Shown here: positions 46,401 to 58,400 of the stretch, one piece after another
How positions within the stretch are numbered: position 1 is the stretch's first letter
Layout of the letters: every line of letters starts with the position of its first letter
From: Hyalella azteca
Taxonomy: Eukaryota; Arthropoda; Malacostraca; Amphipoda; Hyalellidae
NCBI RefSeq assembly: GCF_000764305.2
Contig: NW_025933189.1
Span: forward strand, 208,850-272,849
Length of the DNA: 64,000 nt
Reading direction: 5' to 3'
The notes under the pieces: generated by a model
The model's input: the letters and a program-made list of their open reading frames with translations, nothing else
Databases searched by the model: none
Told to the model about the DNA's origin: nothing
Made by a program: the position numbers and the translations under genes

Positions 46401-49400
46401 ATGGCTTGGTCAGGAGAGGGTACCACACTGAAATCCCCACTGGAGCAAGTTTGGAGGCAGTTCGTTCCTCAAGGTCATGATCAAGCCCTGCGAAATGCTT
46501 TCTACAATGTGGCTGCTGCTGGATTTGTGGCAGTTGTTGGTGCTGCTGCTTGGCATGTTTACCTTATATTTCAGGTAAAAATTATGCTTGTTAAGTTGTT
46601 CTACTTTCCTTCAAGATAATCGGTTGTCTTTTGAGTTTCAGTGGAATAGCTACCTAGGCTAGGGTAAACGCGGTATATTCCGACATCATAGGTAATTCCG
46701 TCACTTCTCTAGTTTTTCCTTTATATTAAGCTTTGTTTTAGTTCCATGCGTTCAAAAAACACTAGGTCTTGGCCATCTAGCGGGAAAATATTGAGATCCA
46801 AGGAGAGACAATGCATGCCACGGGGTGAGATCATCGAAAAATGTGTCAAATTTGACAGTTGACATGGCTCTACCAAATAGTGAATAACTGTTTTTATAGG
46901 AAGAATATTATGGTTTGAGACTTTTAAATACGTCTGTGAATATATTAGGAATCCTTTAAGTATACTTGTATTTGCTGATTTCAAGTCGTAAATAAATTAA
47001 TAGATGATTAAGTTGAGATGTTGGATTTTGAGTTTAATTTCAAGTGTTGCAAAACCTTCATGTGCTTGATAATGAAAATTGTATCTTTGAAACGTCCCAT
47101 TGAGCCATTCCATCATCCATTAAAATGTCATTTGGTAATGGGTAACCTGCTTTCTGATCTCCCCGTGTGGCAGACTGGCAGTGTCAGCAAAAAATTTTGT
47201 TTGACATTGAAAAAACATATAATAAGAATACCGTAAAATGGGGTTACTTTGACCGGCGGGGTAACTTTGACCACTTTTCGTTTTTTTAACAAAAACCCCC
47301 TAAACACAAAAACGATTTGACATAGAAAAATTTTGTCAATGGCCATCAAAGGCCTAATACTGAGGCTACCGGCAGCAGACTTCAGGATGGAATTCTAATT
47401 TCGAAGGTTCATATATTATTTCGATCCACCAAGACCACTTTTTCAATCCAACATTGTTATTTGGGGCAAAAAATGAACTTCTTAAAGGCTTAAAACACGT
47501 ACACTAACTTGCTCAGTTTCTATAAAGTACCCCACTGTGCAGAGAGTGAACGAAGATTTAAAGACCTACGGCGACGCATTATCGGCAAAATTTTCGCCTT
47601 CAGAAGATCTTGCCGACACATTTAGATCGAAATTCTTGCATTTAATATATTTCTCAGTCTTCAGCCAACTATTTAGAAAAAAAGTAAGGTTTCCGGTACG
47701 TTGGATGGACTACGATGCAGCGAAGCTTGTCCAGAAATCAGTTGCGATGAGTTCCCGCAACAAAATGTAAACAAAGTTTTTTTCGATTGCGTAGTTTTGG
47801 TCACATTAGAGTGGTCAGACTGCTTTATTACTTGTTCAGTTGATACTTGCTGTACAACCGGACTGTTTTTAGGGTAAAATTAGTTATTTGGGGTAACACG
47901 TGCATGCAACCTTGTAATAAGTTAGGCCAAGACCTAGTGTTTTTGCAGTATTTCGACACGCAAATGTATGACGTCACCATTTCAACCATCAATGAACGCA
48001 TGGAACTAAAACAAAGCTCAATATAAAGGAAAAGCTGGAGAGGTGACGGAATTACCTACAATGTCGGAATATACCACGTTTACCCTAATCACTTGGAAGT
48101 TGCAAGTCTGCACCTTTCACTCAACAATTAAAATTAGACTTATAAAAAGTATTAGTTAGTTGAAAATTTGTCTCTTAAGTTGACCGCAATGAACTAAACT
48201 TCATTAAGTAATCATTAGGCAGAGTTTTTCATCATGCACACTAAACACGCAATTCAGACAAGCCGAAGACGCAATTCAGACAAGCCGAACTTCATAACAC
48301 ATGAGCTAACGTGCTACTGAATTGAATTGCTTCTTCCCGCTACCGGTGATCTAGCGGGATGATCAATCGTATACTTAATTCGTATACGGTTGTATACAAA
48401 TTATGAATTAACTAATTGTTTGTATCTTAATGCAAGAGAATGAATAATTATGTTGTTTCCAATCAAATAGAGTTTAACTTTTTCTGTTTCTGATCAAACA
48501 AACGAAAACTTCTGATCAAACGAATGAAAACGACTTTGAATTCTAATACGGATTGTTAATTTTAACATCGTATTTCCCAAAATCAATTATTGCATTTCTT
48601 TTAATTGAAAAACATCCTTTTACATAAAAAACAACGAATTTTTTCATACAGCTCCTCAGGAATGACGAATGAATGCTCCTCATATTGACAAATGACGATC
48701 TTACTCTTATAGCTAACAATTTTAAATTGAATGATTTTGTCATTTCAAAGACTCCATTGATTACAGAACTTTAGTTTTTGGAAGTGTATTCAAGAAAAGT
48801 TTCTGAAATAGTAGAAACATTTCCATTATCATTCTGAAATAGAAGCTTCATTTCCATTCTTATATATAAACAGGATTAATAAAATGCCTATCAAATCCAT
48901 CCAATGTCATTCAATTTGTGATGTATGAACAACAGTTTTACTTTGATTCTTATGATGCTCATTTTTAACAGTTGAAGCTGTAGAATTAAATTAAATTAAA
49001 AAATTTAATAAAATTAAATTTTACTAAATCAAAATTTATTATTCAATACACTAGATGGTACATGCTGTAGAATTAAATTAAATTCTATTAGAAAAATGTT
49101 GAATTAAAAATCTGATTATATTTTTTAAATTAAATTTAATTTTTATTGAATTAAATTGTATTATTAATGCATTATACCGTACATGCTCTATGTTTTCTAT
49201 AATGAAATAGTTTCCCATGTTAAACAACGAAAATTTTCTAAAAGACACAAAACGTTCAAAAACGCGGGATGGCAGGCAAAATCATTCAGAATTTGAAGTG
49301 AATTTATCAAGATAAATTCAACATAATGGGGCAAAAAATTCAAATCTGGAACTTATAAATAGGTTTTTATAATTTAAAAAAAACTTTCAATCATTTAAAT

Positions 49401-52400
49401 CTCAGAATGGAATGTGAATCAAGTCTATTTATTGTGAAATCAAACTAGACACAACCAAAACATAAGTGTGTGACACCGTCTTGTGAGAAGTAAACAGAAA
49501 ACACCATGTGAATGTACGCAGTGAAAGAGTCGAAGTTTATCTCGTAATTTAGTGTGAAATTGAAAACTTTGTGGGTGTTGTCCAATCGTGAGAATTTTTT
49601 ACGAAGCTGGATGTGTTTTTTTTTATTTTAGAACGTATTCATTGCAAAAATGTGTCTGCTAGCCTACAGATAAACGACTAGTTAACTTGATTAGTCGTTG
49701 GCAACACGGGATTGGATTTCAAACCACGCACGATTTCGGAAGCACAGCTGTTTCAAATGAGCTCAGTTTGTCAATTTTCATTGCAGTGGAAGGTGGTGTA
49801 ACGCGGTGGTAGGGTTGGTATTTCGATACATTTTCTTATATTTACATGAGAATATATTACCTATTCAGAATTCCACACTGTGTAACCGGCTACGTAACAC
49901 AATAGAAAGATTTAAAAAGTTTGCATATCTAATAGGTTAAAAAATTAATGTGACCCACGAAAAAGAGCTATTGTTTAAAGCCTGTTGGAGTACCCCCTCC
50001 AATTTGTTTTATTTTTTGGTAAAATAACTCCAGGTTTTGATGCATTGTAGTAGAACTCTTCTAGTTACATATGCAAAAGACAAATTTTAGGAAAGTGTCA
50101 TAGTTTGCAAATGGGGGCACCGCCCCCCAATGGGGTAACTTTGACCACCTAATGGCAGCTTTGATGGGGTAACATTGACCAGCTTGGAAATTAAGTTAAA
50201 ATTACCATAGGTACCTATATAACATATTTTATGTTTGATACACCTATTAACGTTTTTTTTCTTTATGTTTCAGACTCTACAGAGTCTTATATATGGTAAT
50301 TTTAACTTAATTTCCAAACCAGTCAATGTTACCCCATCATGGCTGCCATTAGGTGGTCACATTTGGCCCATTGGGGGCAGCACCCCCCATTTGCAAACTA
50401 TGACACTTTCCTAAAATTTGTCTTTTGCATGTGTAACTAGAAGAGTTCTATTACAATGCACCACAATCTGGAGTTATTTGGAGTTATTTTACCAAAAAAT
50501 AAAATTGATTTTACCACCCGGTCAAAGAAACCCCAAGAGCTGGGGTAACAAAGACCATCACTTTTTTTGAAATTACATCAAAACTATGCGAGGCAGGAGC
50601 CAGCAATTTATGGTGAGTAAAGCTAGAGTATAGACCTGTATTTTACATGTTTCAATTTAAGTCTAAGTTATCTAGTAAAAAAATGGCATCATTTAAAAAA
50701 AAGTGGTCAAAGTTACCCCATTTTACGGTATCAATAAAAAGCATGCTTTGGTCTTTTTCCAAACTTGCCTAAAGGAAAAGCTTCTACGTACTGAATTACA
50801 CCAAGTAGTGGCAAGTACCATCAAATGGGGTAATGAGGGATGGGTGGGGTAAATTGGGACAGTTGTCCCACTGTTCCACATTTTGTTGAATTGTTGTAGC
50901 AGCTAAACTAATAAAAATATTGATGTAGAGTTTAACATTTATACTATCTATGTAGCATAAAGCAAGTTAATTAATCAAACTTTTACTACCTCTAAAAAAA
51001 TCCCTGAAAACAAGTGTGAAAAGTGAGATTTTGGAAAAGTACCTCTGCTACGGTCTGTAGCAAAAAATTTTGTCATATTAAGTAATTTTACTTACATAGA
51101 AGTTGCACACAGGTGTTGGCTTGAAAACGGGATTGAAGGAATTTGCGTATCTCATTCCAAGAAAATTGTGGCCATTTCCGCAAGATGGGGTAAGAAGGGA
51201 CACCCCTGGGGCAATAAGGGACACCCCTAAAAACGCATTTACTGTAGGCTCCAGTTGACAAAAAATCCGTTAACAAAAAATTTTATGTTTCTTTATGTTT
51301 CAGGTATGTTTTATTGATTTTTTTTTTTGTTATAGTGAATTCACTTGACCCAATCAAAATGGTGTGAAATTACAAGCCATCCTGGAAGCTTCCAGATACA
51401 GAAGAAATGCTATACCATAAACTGGGGTAACTTTGACCACTTTTTTTTTTCAAAATGATGCCATTTTTTTACTAGATAAGTTAAACCTAAATTGAAACAT
51501 GCAAAATACAGGTCTATACTCTAGCTTTACTCACCATAAATTGCAGGCTCCTGCCTCTCATAGTTTTGATGTAATTAAAAAAAAATCGCTGGTCTTTTTT
51601 ACCCCGGCTCTGGGGGTATCTTGGACCGGGTGGTCTTAGTAACCCCTTTGGGTGGTCTTAGTAACCCCATTGGGTGGTCTTAGTCACCCCATCTTGGTTT
51701 AAGCTGCCCCCAATGGTAATAATTTCGCAAGTATTTAACAATACACTTTATTTATCTTCACTTACAGGGAATACAATACCACATTTGAGCAAAATACACA
51801 CAAGTGGCAAAAAAAATCCATTTTTTGAACATATTTCAAAGAAATACTGGTAAACATAATAGCTACGGTACGTAACTCTTCCTTCTGTAAATATATGCAC
51901 TAACTTCCTTTTGTAACTGAACATGATAACTCTTCCATAAATGTAATGACTTTTTCATAAACGTAAAAATGTTCCTTTGGTAAATAAAGACTAGTAAAGT
52001 CACTGACCTAAGCTAAAGTCATAAACATAAAGTCACTGACCTAAGCTAATGCATACAGACTTACATCAAGAGCAGCATTGAACACATACTGCTCTCTACT
52101 ATTAAACTTATAAGGCACATCAATTATCTCACAGATGTCCTTCATCTCCACTGAGGCTGTGTCATCTTTAGCCACTGTAAATACAGTCTTGGATTCACTT
52201 GAATGGAGGAATGTGACAGACACCTCAGTCTCATCAAACTGATCAACAGTGGCTAAATATTTTCGATGTTTGTCACTGCTGTTGTTGACGTAGACTTTGG
52301 TGATTACAAAGCTACCCACTTTGAGTGCACTACTTTTAGTTGTTGTTGAGGTACAGGATCCTTCATCAGTGGCACTGATAGGAGCAGTGGCTTTTAGTTT

Positions 52401-55400
52401 CTTGGTAGGGTTGGGATTTACGTTGTTAGATGTATCACCTACTGTAGGGGTCCCAGAACTAGGAGAGGGTATTTCTTTCTGCACCTTTGATGGTGTGCCT
52501 GCTGGTGTACCTGTACAGGGAATACAATATTAACTTCTTAGCAATGAACATACAACTAGCAAGAAATTTTCACTTTTTGAACATATTTTAAAGATATAAA
52601 CATACCTAATAGCTAACTGTTCCTGTATTACCTGCTGTAGGGGTCCCAGAAGTAGGAGAGGGTATTTCTTTCTGCACCTTCGATGGTGTGCCAGCTGGTG
52701 AAAGCATTGGTGTCAATACTCTGGCACTTCTGGAGCATGTAGGCCTGACAGCATATATTTCTTCTGAATCTGGGTCAGTATCCATGTCTGAGCTCTCTGA
52801 CTCAGCATTATCTCCTTTTGCAAGCAAATCCAATTTCCTCTTAACATTCTTTTGAACTGCACATGCAAATGCATCTTTTGATGTTGAAGGGTGCATGTCA
52901 AGAGTGGATTGGCCAGATACTTCAGCTTCATCTTGGCTTATTGTTGACACAACACGAGAACCAGGTTGAATTTTTGCGCCTCTTCCTCCACGACGAGCTC
53001 CTCTAGCACATTTTGGAAACTTCTTCTCTTCAAGGTAATTGACAAAGGTATTTGAAAGACTGCTTGCTTCAGGTGAATTTTCAATCACAAGGGAAGAGCA
53101 ACTGGTAGCCCGTGATAAGACAGGCGTGGCATCTTTACCAGTAGTACCCCTACGGGTGTTGCCCAATCTGCGAAGCAGGTTATTTAAGTCTAAGGGGAAA
53201 ATCCCAGTAGCCCTGAAGCCACTTTTCAGATTTTTTTCAATATTTGGATAGAATGAAGGGTCTTTGAAGAGTTTGTTCACCTGTCTTGGGAAGACTTGCT
53301 TGTTCACTATGCTTACAGATGGGTTTTCTACTTTGAACTCCTCCAGGACATGTTTCCAGGCCTTCTTCATTGGTCCAAAAAAGGCCACATCCAGTGGCTG
53401 TGTTTTATCAGTGGAGTTAGGGGGAAGGCAGATAAACTTGATGTCATTGTCTTCTGCTAGTTTGAGTACAGTTTCTGAGAAGTGAGCACTCAGATTATCA
53501 CCAATAACAGCCTTGGGACCATCCAGGTTTTGAAGGTGAGGCAAGAGGAGTTCACTAAACCACTTTTGGAAAGCATTAGTATCCATCCAGCCACTGGCTG
53601 TGTTATGGAATTGTGTACCGTTCTTACAGCAGCGAAAATGACAGCAAGGATCTCCTTTTGGACCTCCTTGTATCCATGATGTGTAGAGGTTGTCATATGC
53701 CGCTTAATGAAGGACAGGGCCCAGTCTGGGCCTGGCAAATTCATAGAAAACATGGGAACAGTGCGCCCCTCTGAATCAAGGTAGCTTTTGACTATGATGC
53801 GTAAGTCCATTGGTTGGAGAGGGAAGCCATAGTCACTGCACTGAAGAGTCCTCTTCACTATAAGCGCCTCCTCTACCGGTGAGAGAATAGTCTGTCTTCC
53901 AGGACTAAGCACAGTTTTTCCATGCACTCTGTTGAAAAGAGCACCCTTACCGATGCCATACTGACTCGCAGCTTTTGTCAAACTTAATTCCTTGTCTTTG
54001 ATCTTCTGCACTACTTGATCAACAAAATCTCCGCTGTAATTCTGGTAGGTACGAGCCCCCTTCGGACGTTTGTAAGACCTAGGCATGTTGAACTAAGGTC
54101 AATACTTATAAGGTATACCAAGTTTAAACTCTATATCTAACAATAATTAAAGTCTGTAGAGTCTGAAACATAAAGAAAATACATTAATAGGTGTACTAGA
54201 CATAAAATATGTTGTATATGGTCATTTAAAATTAATTATTAAGCCGGTCAATGTTACCCCGTCATGGCTGCCATTGGGTGGTCAAAGTTACCCCATTGGG
54301 GGGCATTGCCCCCCATTTGCAAACTATGACACTTTCCTAAAATTTTTCATTTGCATATATAACTAGAGGAGTTCGACTACAATGCATCAAAACTTGGAGT
54401 AATTTCGGCAATAAATAAAAAAATTGGAGGGGGTACTCCGACAGGCTTTAAATAATAGCTTTTTTTCGTGGGTCACAATTTTAATTTTTTAACCTATTAG
54501 ATATGCAAACTTTTTAAATTTTTCTATTTTGTTATGTAGCCTCAGTATAAGGCCTTCAATGCCCATTGACAAAATTTTTCTATTCCAAATAGTTTTTGAG
54601 TTTTGGGGGTTTTTGTTAAAAAAACGAAAAGTGGTCAAAGTTACCCCGGGAGTCAAAGTTACCCCAGTTTACGGTATATAGATATGGCTGCTGATATGAA
54701 GCTTGCAGTGGATAAGGTCATTGAAAATGCGTAATGGCATGTCCATGGATACCGTAATATTGCATCAATAATATGGTAATGTATGGATATGGTAGTAGCA
54801 TATCAATAAAGTAAAAACATGTAAAAATCACAGAAAATGGTATTTATTCTACATCTACATAATCTACAAAGGAAGAGGAAAACTTCAGAGTGCTGTTGAT
54901 AATGTACGAGTTACACTCTGCATGCTTCAAACGTTTAAAATAGTTTTATTTCAAGTGTACCAGATTACTCTGTTCCCAGGGGTAATTCGGGATGCTTTTA
55001 TTTTGCATCTGGCACTTTGCGAATAGTAGTATATGGAATTTTTTAAGAGTTTATAAGCAAAACTGTGCTTATAAACTAAGTGAAATTTGTTTCAGAAAAT
55101 TGCCTAAGGATATTTTATCACATTTCTAAAAACATTGAATAAGAAACATTAAATCAACTTTTATCTATTAAAGTACGGCATTTGGCTGCAATTTTTTTGT
55201 AATGCATATTTCTGTCAGAATATTGTATTTTGGGCTGGTATTGTAATTTATATTGTATATTGTGCAAAGTTGTGGTAGATGGAGCCTGATGCATTTACCA
55301 AATTTGAATATTACTCAACCAATTTATTTGAATATTTTTCAAACAGATGTCCTGTTACTATTAGCATACAAATCATATGTTTCCTCATTTTGCAGCCATT

Positions 55401-58400
55401 TGTTCGAGCGTTGCTGTGGGCCGTGTTGTGCGGCTCAGCCATCCACCCTATCAAGGCAGCTGTTGTTGGCACTGTCCAGGCATGGCTCAACAGCGTATCA
55501 AACTCGTCTTCTTCTCTCACCGTAGCCACTCTCCTCCTACCCTTGCATACACTGGATGCTGTTTCTGAACTTGTTGGAAAGTAATAATGCAATTAAAGCT
55601 GCTATTATTTATTTATTCATTTATTTATTTACTATTTATTTATTTGGCATCTTGTGTAGCTAAAACTGCTTAATGACTATGAGCATAATATATTTTCATG
55701 ACATTTATTTTATAAATTTATTTTGATTGCCTGACAATGATGCAATCATGAATAAAATTGTTGAATTGTATTTACCTCAAAAGTGCCAATCATAAATTTC
55801 ACAAAAGTCACCAGTGTTTTTTATGTTTATGCTAAATTTTGAAGGAATTGTATAGTATTGTCTGCTAGATTTTGAAGGAATTGTATAGTATTGTCTGCTA
55901 GATTTTGAAGGAATTGTATAGTAGTATAGTATAATTATATGTAGTATTTGTTAATTTATATATACCCACTCTGAAAACAGTGAACATATAACTAGTAGCA
56001 CATGTCACAATCGTTTTGTTCACCAGATATGTGGTGCGTCATGTTCGCACTGTGGTGATAGTGACGATGGTTCTCCCAGTGGTGTTCATCATCATTCACT
56101 ATACACCGACTGTGCTCACTTCAGTCGCTTATTGGCTTCTCTCTGCTGCCTTCAACACCGTGGCATTTGTCATGTCCCTGGCAACTTCCAACAAATACCT
56201 GGTCAGTGAATTGCTCTGTGCATTTAATCTCTTCATTGTATTTTATTTTTCGTGAGTTTTATCAGTACATTAACTCTTATATTAATTAACTGATAAAAAA
56301 GCATTGCTTATTTTAAAAAGTAATGTTTTATATAATACAGTAAATTCTCCAAAAATACTTTATATTGAACAGGAAGCCAACATGTCCCTAACTTGTGTAT
56401 ATACTATAAGTTATCTTATATATTTGAAAGCACAAGAATTTTTACATGCATCTGTGGTTCCAAAGTTCATTCTGAGAATATTTTGGTGCTTTTCTGCTAG
56501 TAGAGTACCTAGTAAAGAAAGTTTTAATCAAAATTCATTTTTTAGAATGAGCAAAGTAGAGTGCAATTTAGAATGCTTCTTACGTTGTTGAATGATATTA
56601 GGTGGTTGCCCTGGTGTGCTGCTACATGGCTAGCCTCTTCATCTACTGGGAAGAGGAAGTGTACAGGATATGGCTGAGCCGTCTCAGTGTAGCAGTGTGG
56701 CTGTTGGCTGGTGCTGGTGTGGCTGGATGGCTGGTGCCAGCTTCAGCCACTCAGCCAGTCTTTGCTCTGTTCTGTGCACTGCTCATACTTGGCTTGTCTG
56801 TTGAGGTCTGGGAGTACATGAAGGCAGAGCAGCAAGGTGATTTTAGTGCAACAATAACTTAACTTTTCAATTTTAATGTTAGTGATATTCTAATACACTA
56901 GGTATAGTACTACTGTAAATGACATTTTAATATTTACTGTTGACATTGTAATATTTACTGTTACTACATTTTAAAATATACTGTTAATGACATTTTAATA
57001 TTTACTGTTAATGACATTATAATATTAACTGTTAATTACATTTTAAAATATACTGTTAAGACATTGTAATATTTACTGTTACTACATTTTAAAATATACT
57101 GTTAATGACATTTTAATATTTACTGTTAATGACATTATAATATTAACTGTTAATTACATTTTAAAATATACTGTTAATGACATTTTAATATTTACTGTTA
57201 ATTACATTTTAATATATATATGTACTGTTAAATACATTTTAATAGTTACTGTTTGAACTTTTTTGTGTTAACTGACATTTGTTGTTTTGATACTGGTACC
57301 TACTTGTGTTATGTCCGAGAAGAAAAAAGTAATCATGTTTGTTAGCAATACACTGTTAAATGAAAGACAATTTTAAACAAGAGTTGCTTGCACTACTCAT
57401 GCATTCATGAAGTGAACTCTTGTAAGAATAAATAAATCTATATCACTGAGTAATTCATTGAAATGAATATCATGCATAAAGTTCTCACAATGATGAACAT
57501 TTCTGCCCAGATGGTGCAGACAGGGCCAGCTTGGTCGAGTCTGTCGTTAAAGTCTGTAAAGACGACTATGACAGACAGCGGTCACCCAGCATATCTCTGG
57601 TACGGTATTTGTTTATGGTCTTATGACAATTATTACTTACATTTGGCTATTGTTAAAGTCTGTAAAGACAACTATGAACGACAGCAGTCACCCACTATTA
57701 ATTAATATTAATCTTATGAATATAATATAATTATTATTTCAATTATTTGACCACCACTGTTTTTTTGTCAACATTGTATTTTTACTTATGAGTTTGTTGT
57801 CAGGATCAGAGCGACACTGCGGACGGTGGCAGGAAGCTGGAGGCCGTCATGGAAGAAGACGACGAACAGGCTCCTGATGCTGGGGCGACCCAAGTGCAGG
57901 ACTTAAGAGCCACGGCTGGTCTCAACCAGGTCTTTCCTGAGTCTTTCTTCCTTAGTCTTTCTTTCCAAGTCTTTCTTTCTAAGTCTTTCTTTCTAAGTCT
58001 TTCTTTCTAAGTCTTTCTAGAGGGCAGCCACATGGCTGACACTCCCCTCGGGAAAGCCGATAAGGACAGCCACATGGCTGACACTCCTCTCGGGAAAGCC
58101 AGAGAGGGCAGCCATGTGGCTGACACTCCCCTCGGGAAAGCCAATAAGGACAGCCACATGGCTGACGCTGCAGTGGAGAGCCCTCGTGCTCAGGATAAGG
58201 AGGAGAGCGCTAGTAATATGTACATCAAGGTGAGATTTCACTCCATTGTAATATTTTTCTGTCATTATTTTGGCTTCCAATGCATAAAACTTTATATATG
58301 GTATGATGAACATATTTGAATGAACATTACTATGTTGCTGTAGTAGGTAATGTTGATCACTCCATTGAACTATTATTATTATATTCAGGCTTCCGATACA

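Larger units (their letters stand above)
47231..50728. mobile_element. pogo-like element A, non-autonomous and interrupted
   Basis: TIRs CCGTAAAATGGGGT.ACTTT at 47231 and, inverted, ending at 50728, each flanked by TA. The left 140 bp matches the right end of element C (54530-54674, inverted); 49888-50280 continues that match; 50490-50728 matches the left end of C. Between 47371 and 49887 is unrelated sequence, with GGCTAC at both junctions. No transposase frame. Confidence 0.8.

Noticed and set aside
55311..55592. Minus-strand and alternate frames over TMEM245 exon 2
   Set aside because: Overlap the confirmed exon in the correct frame.
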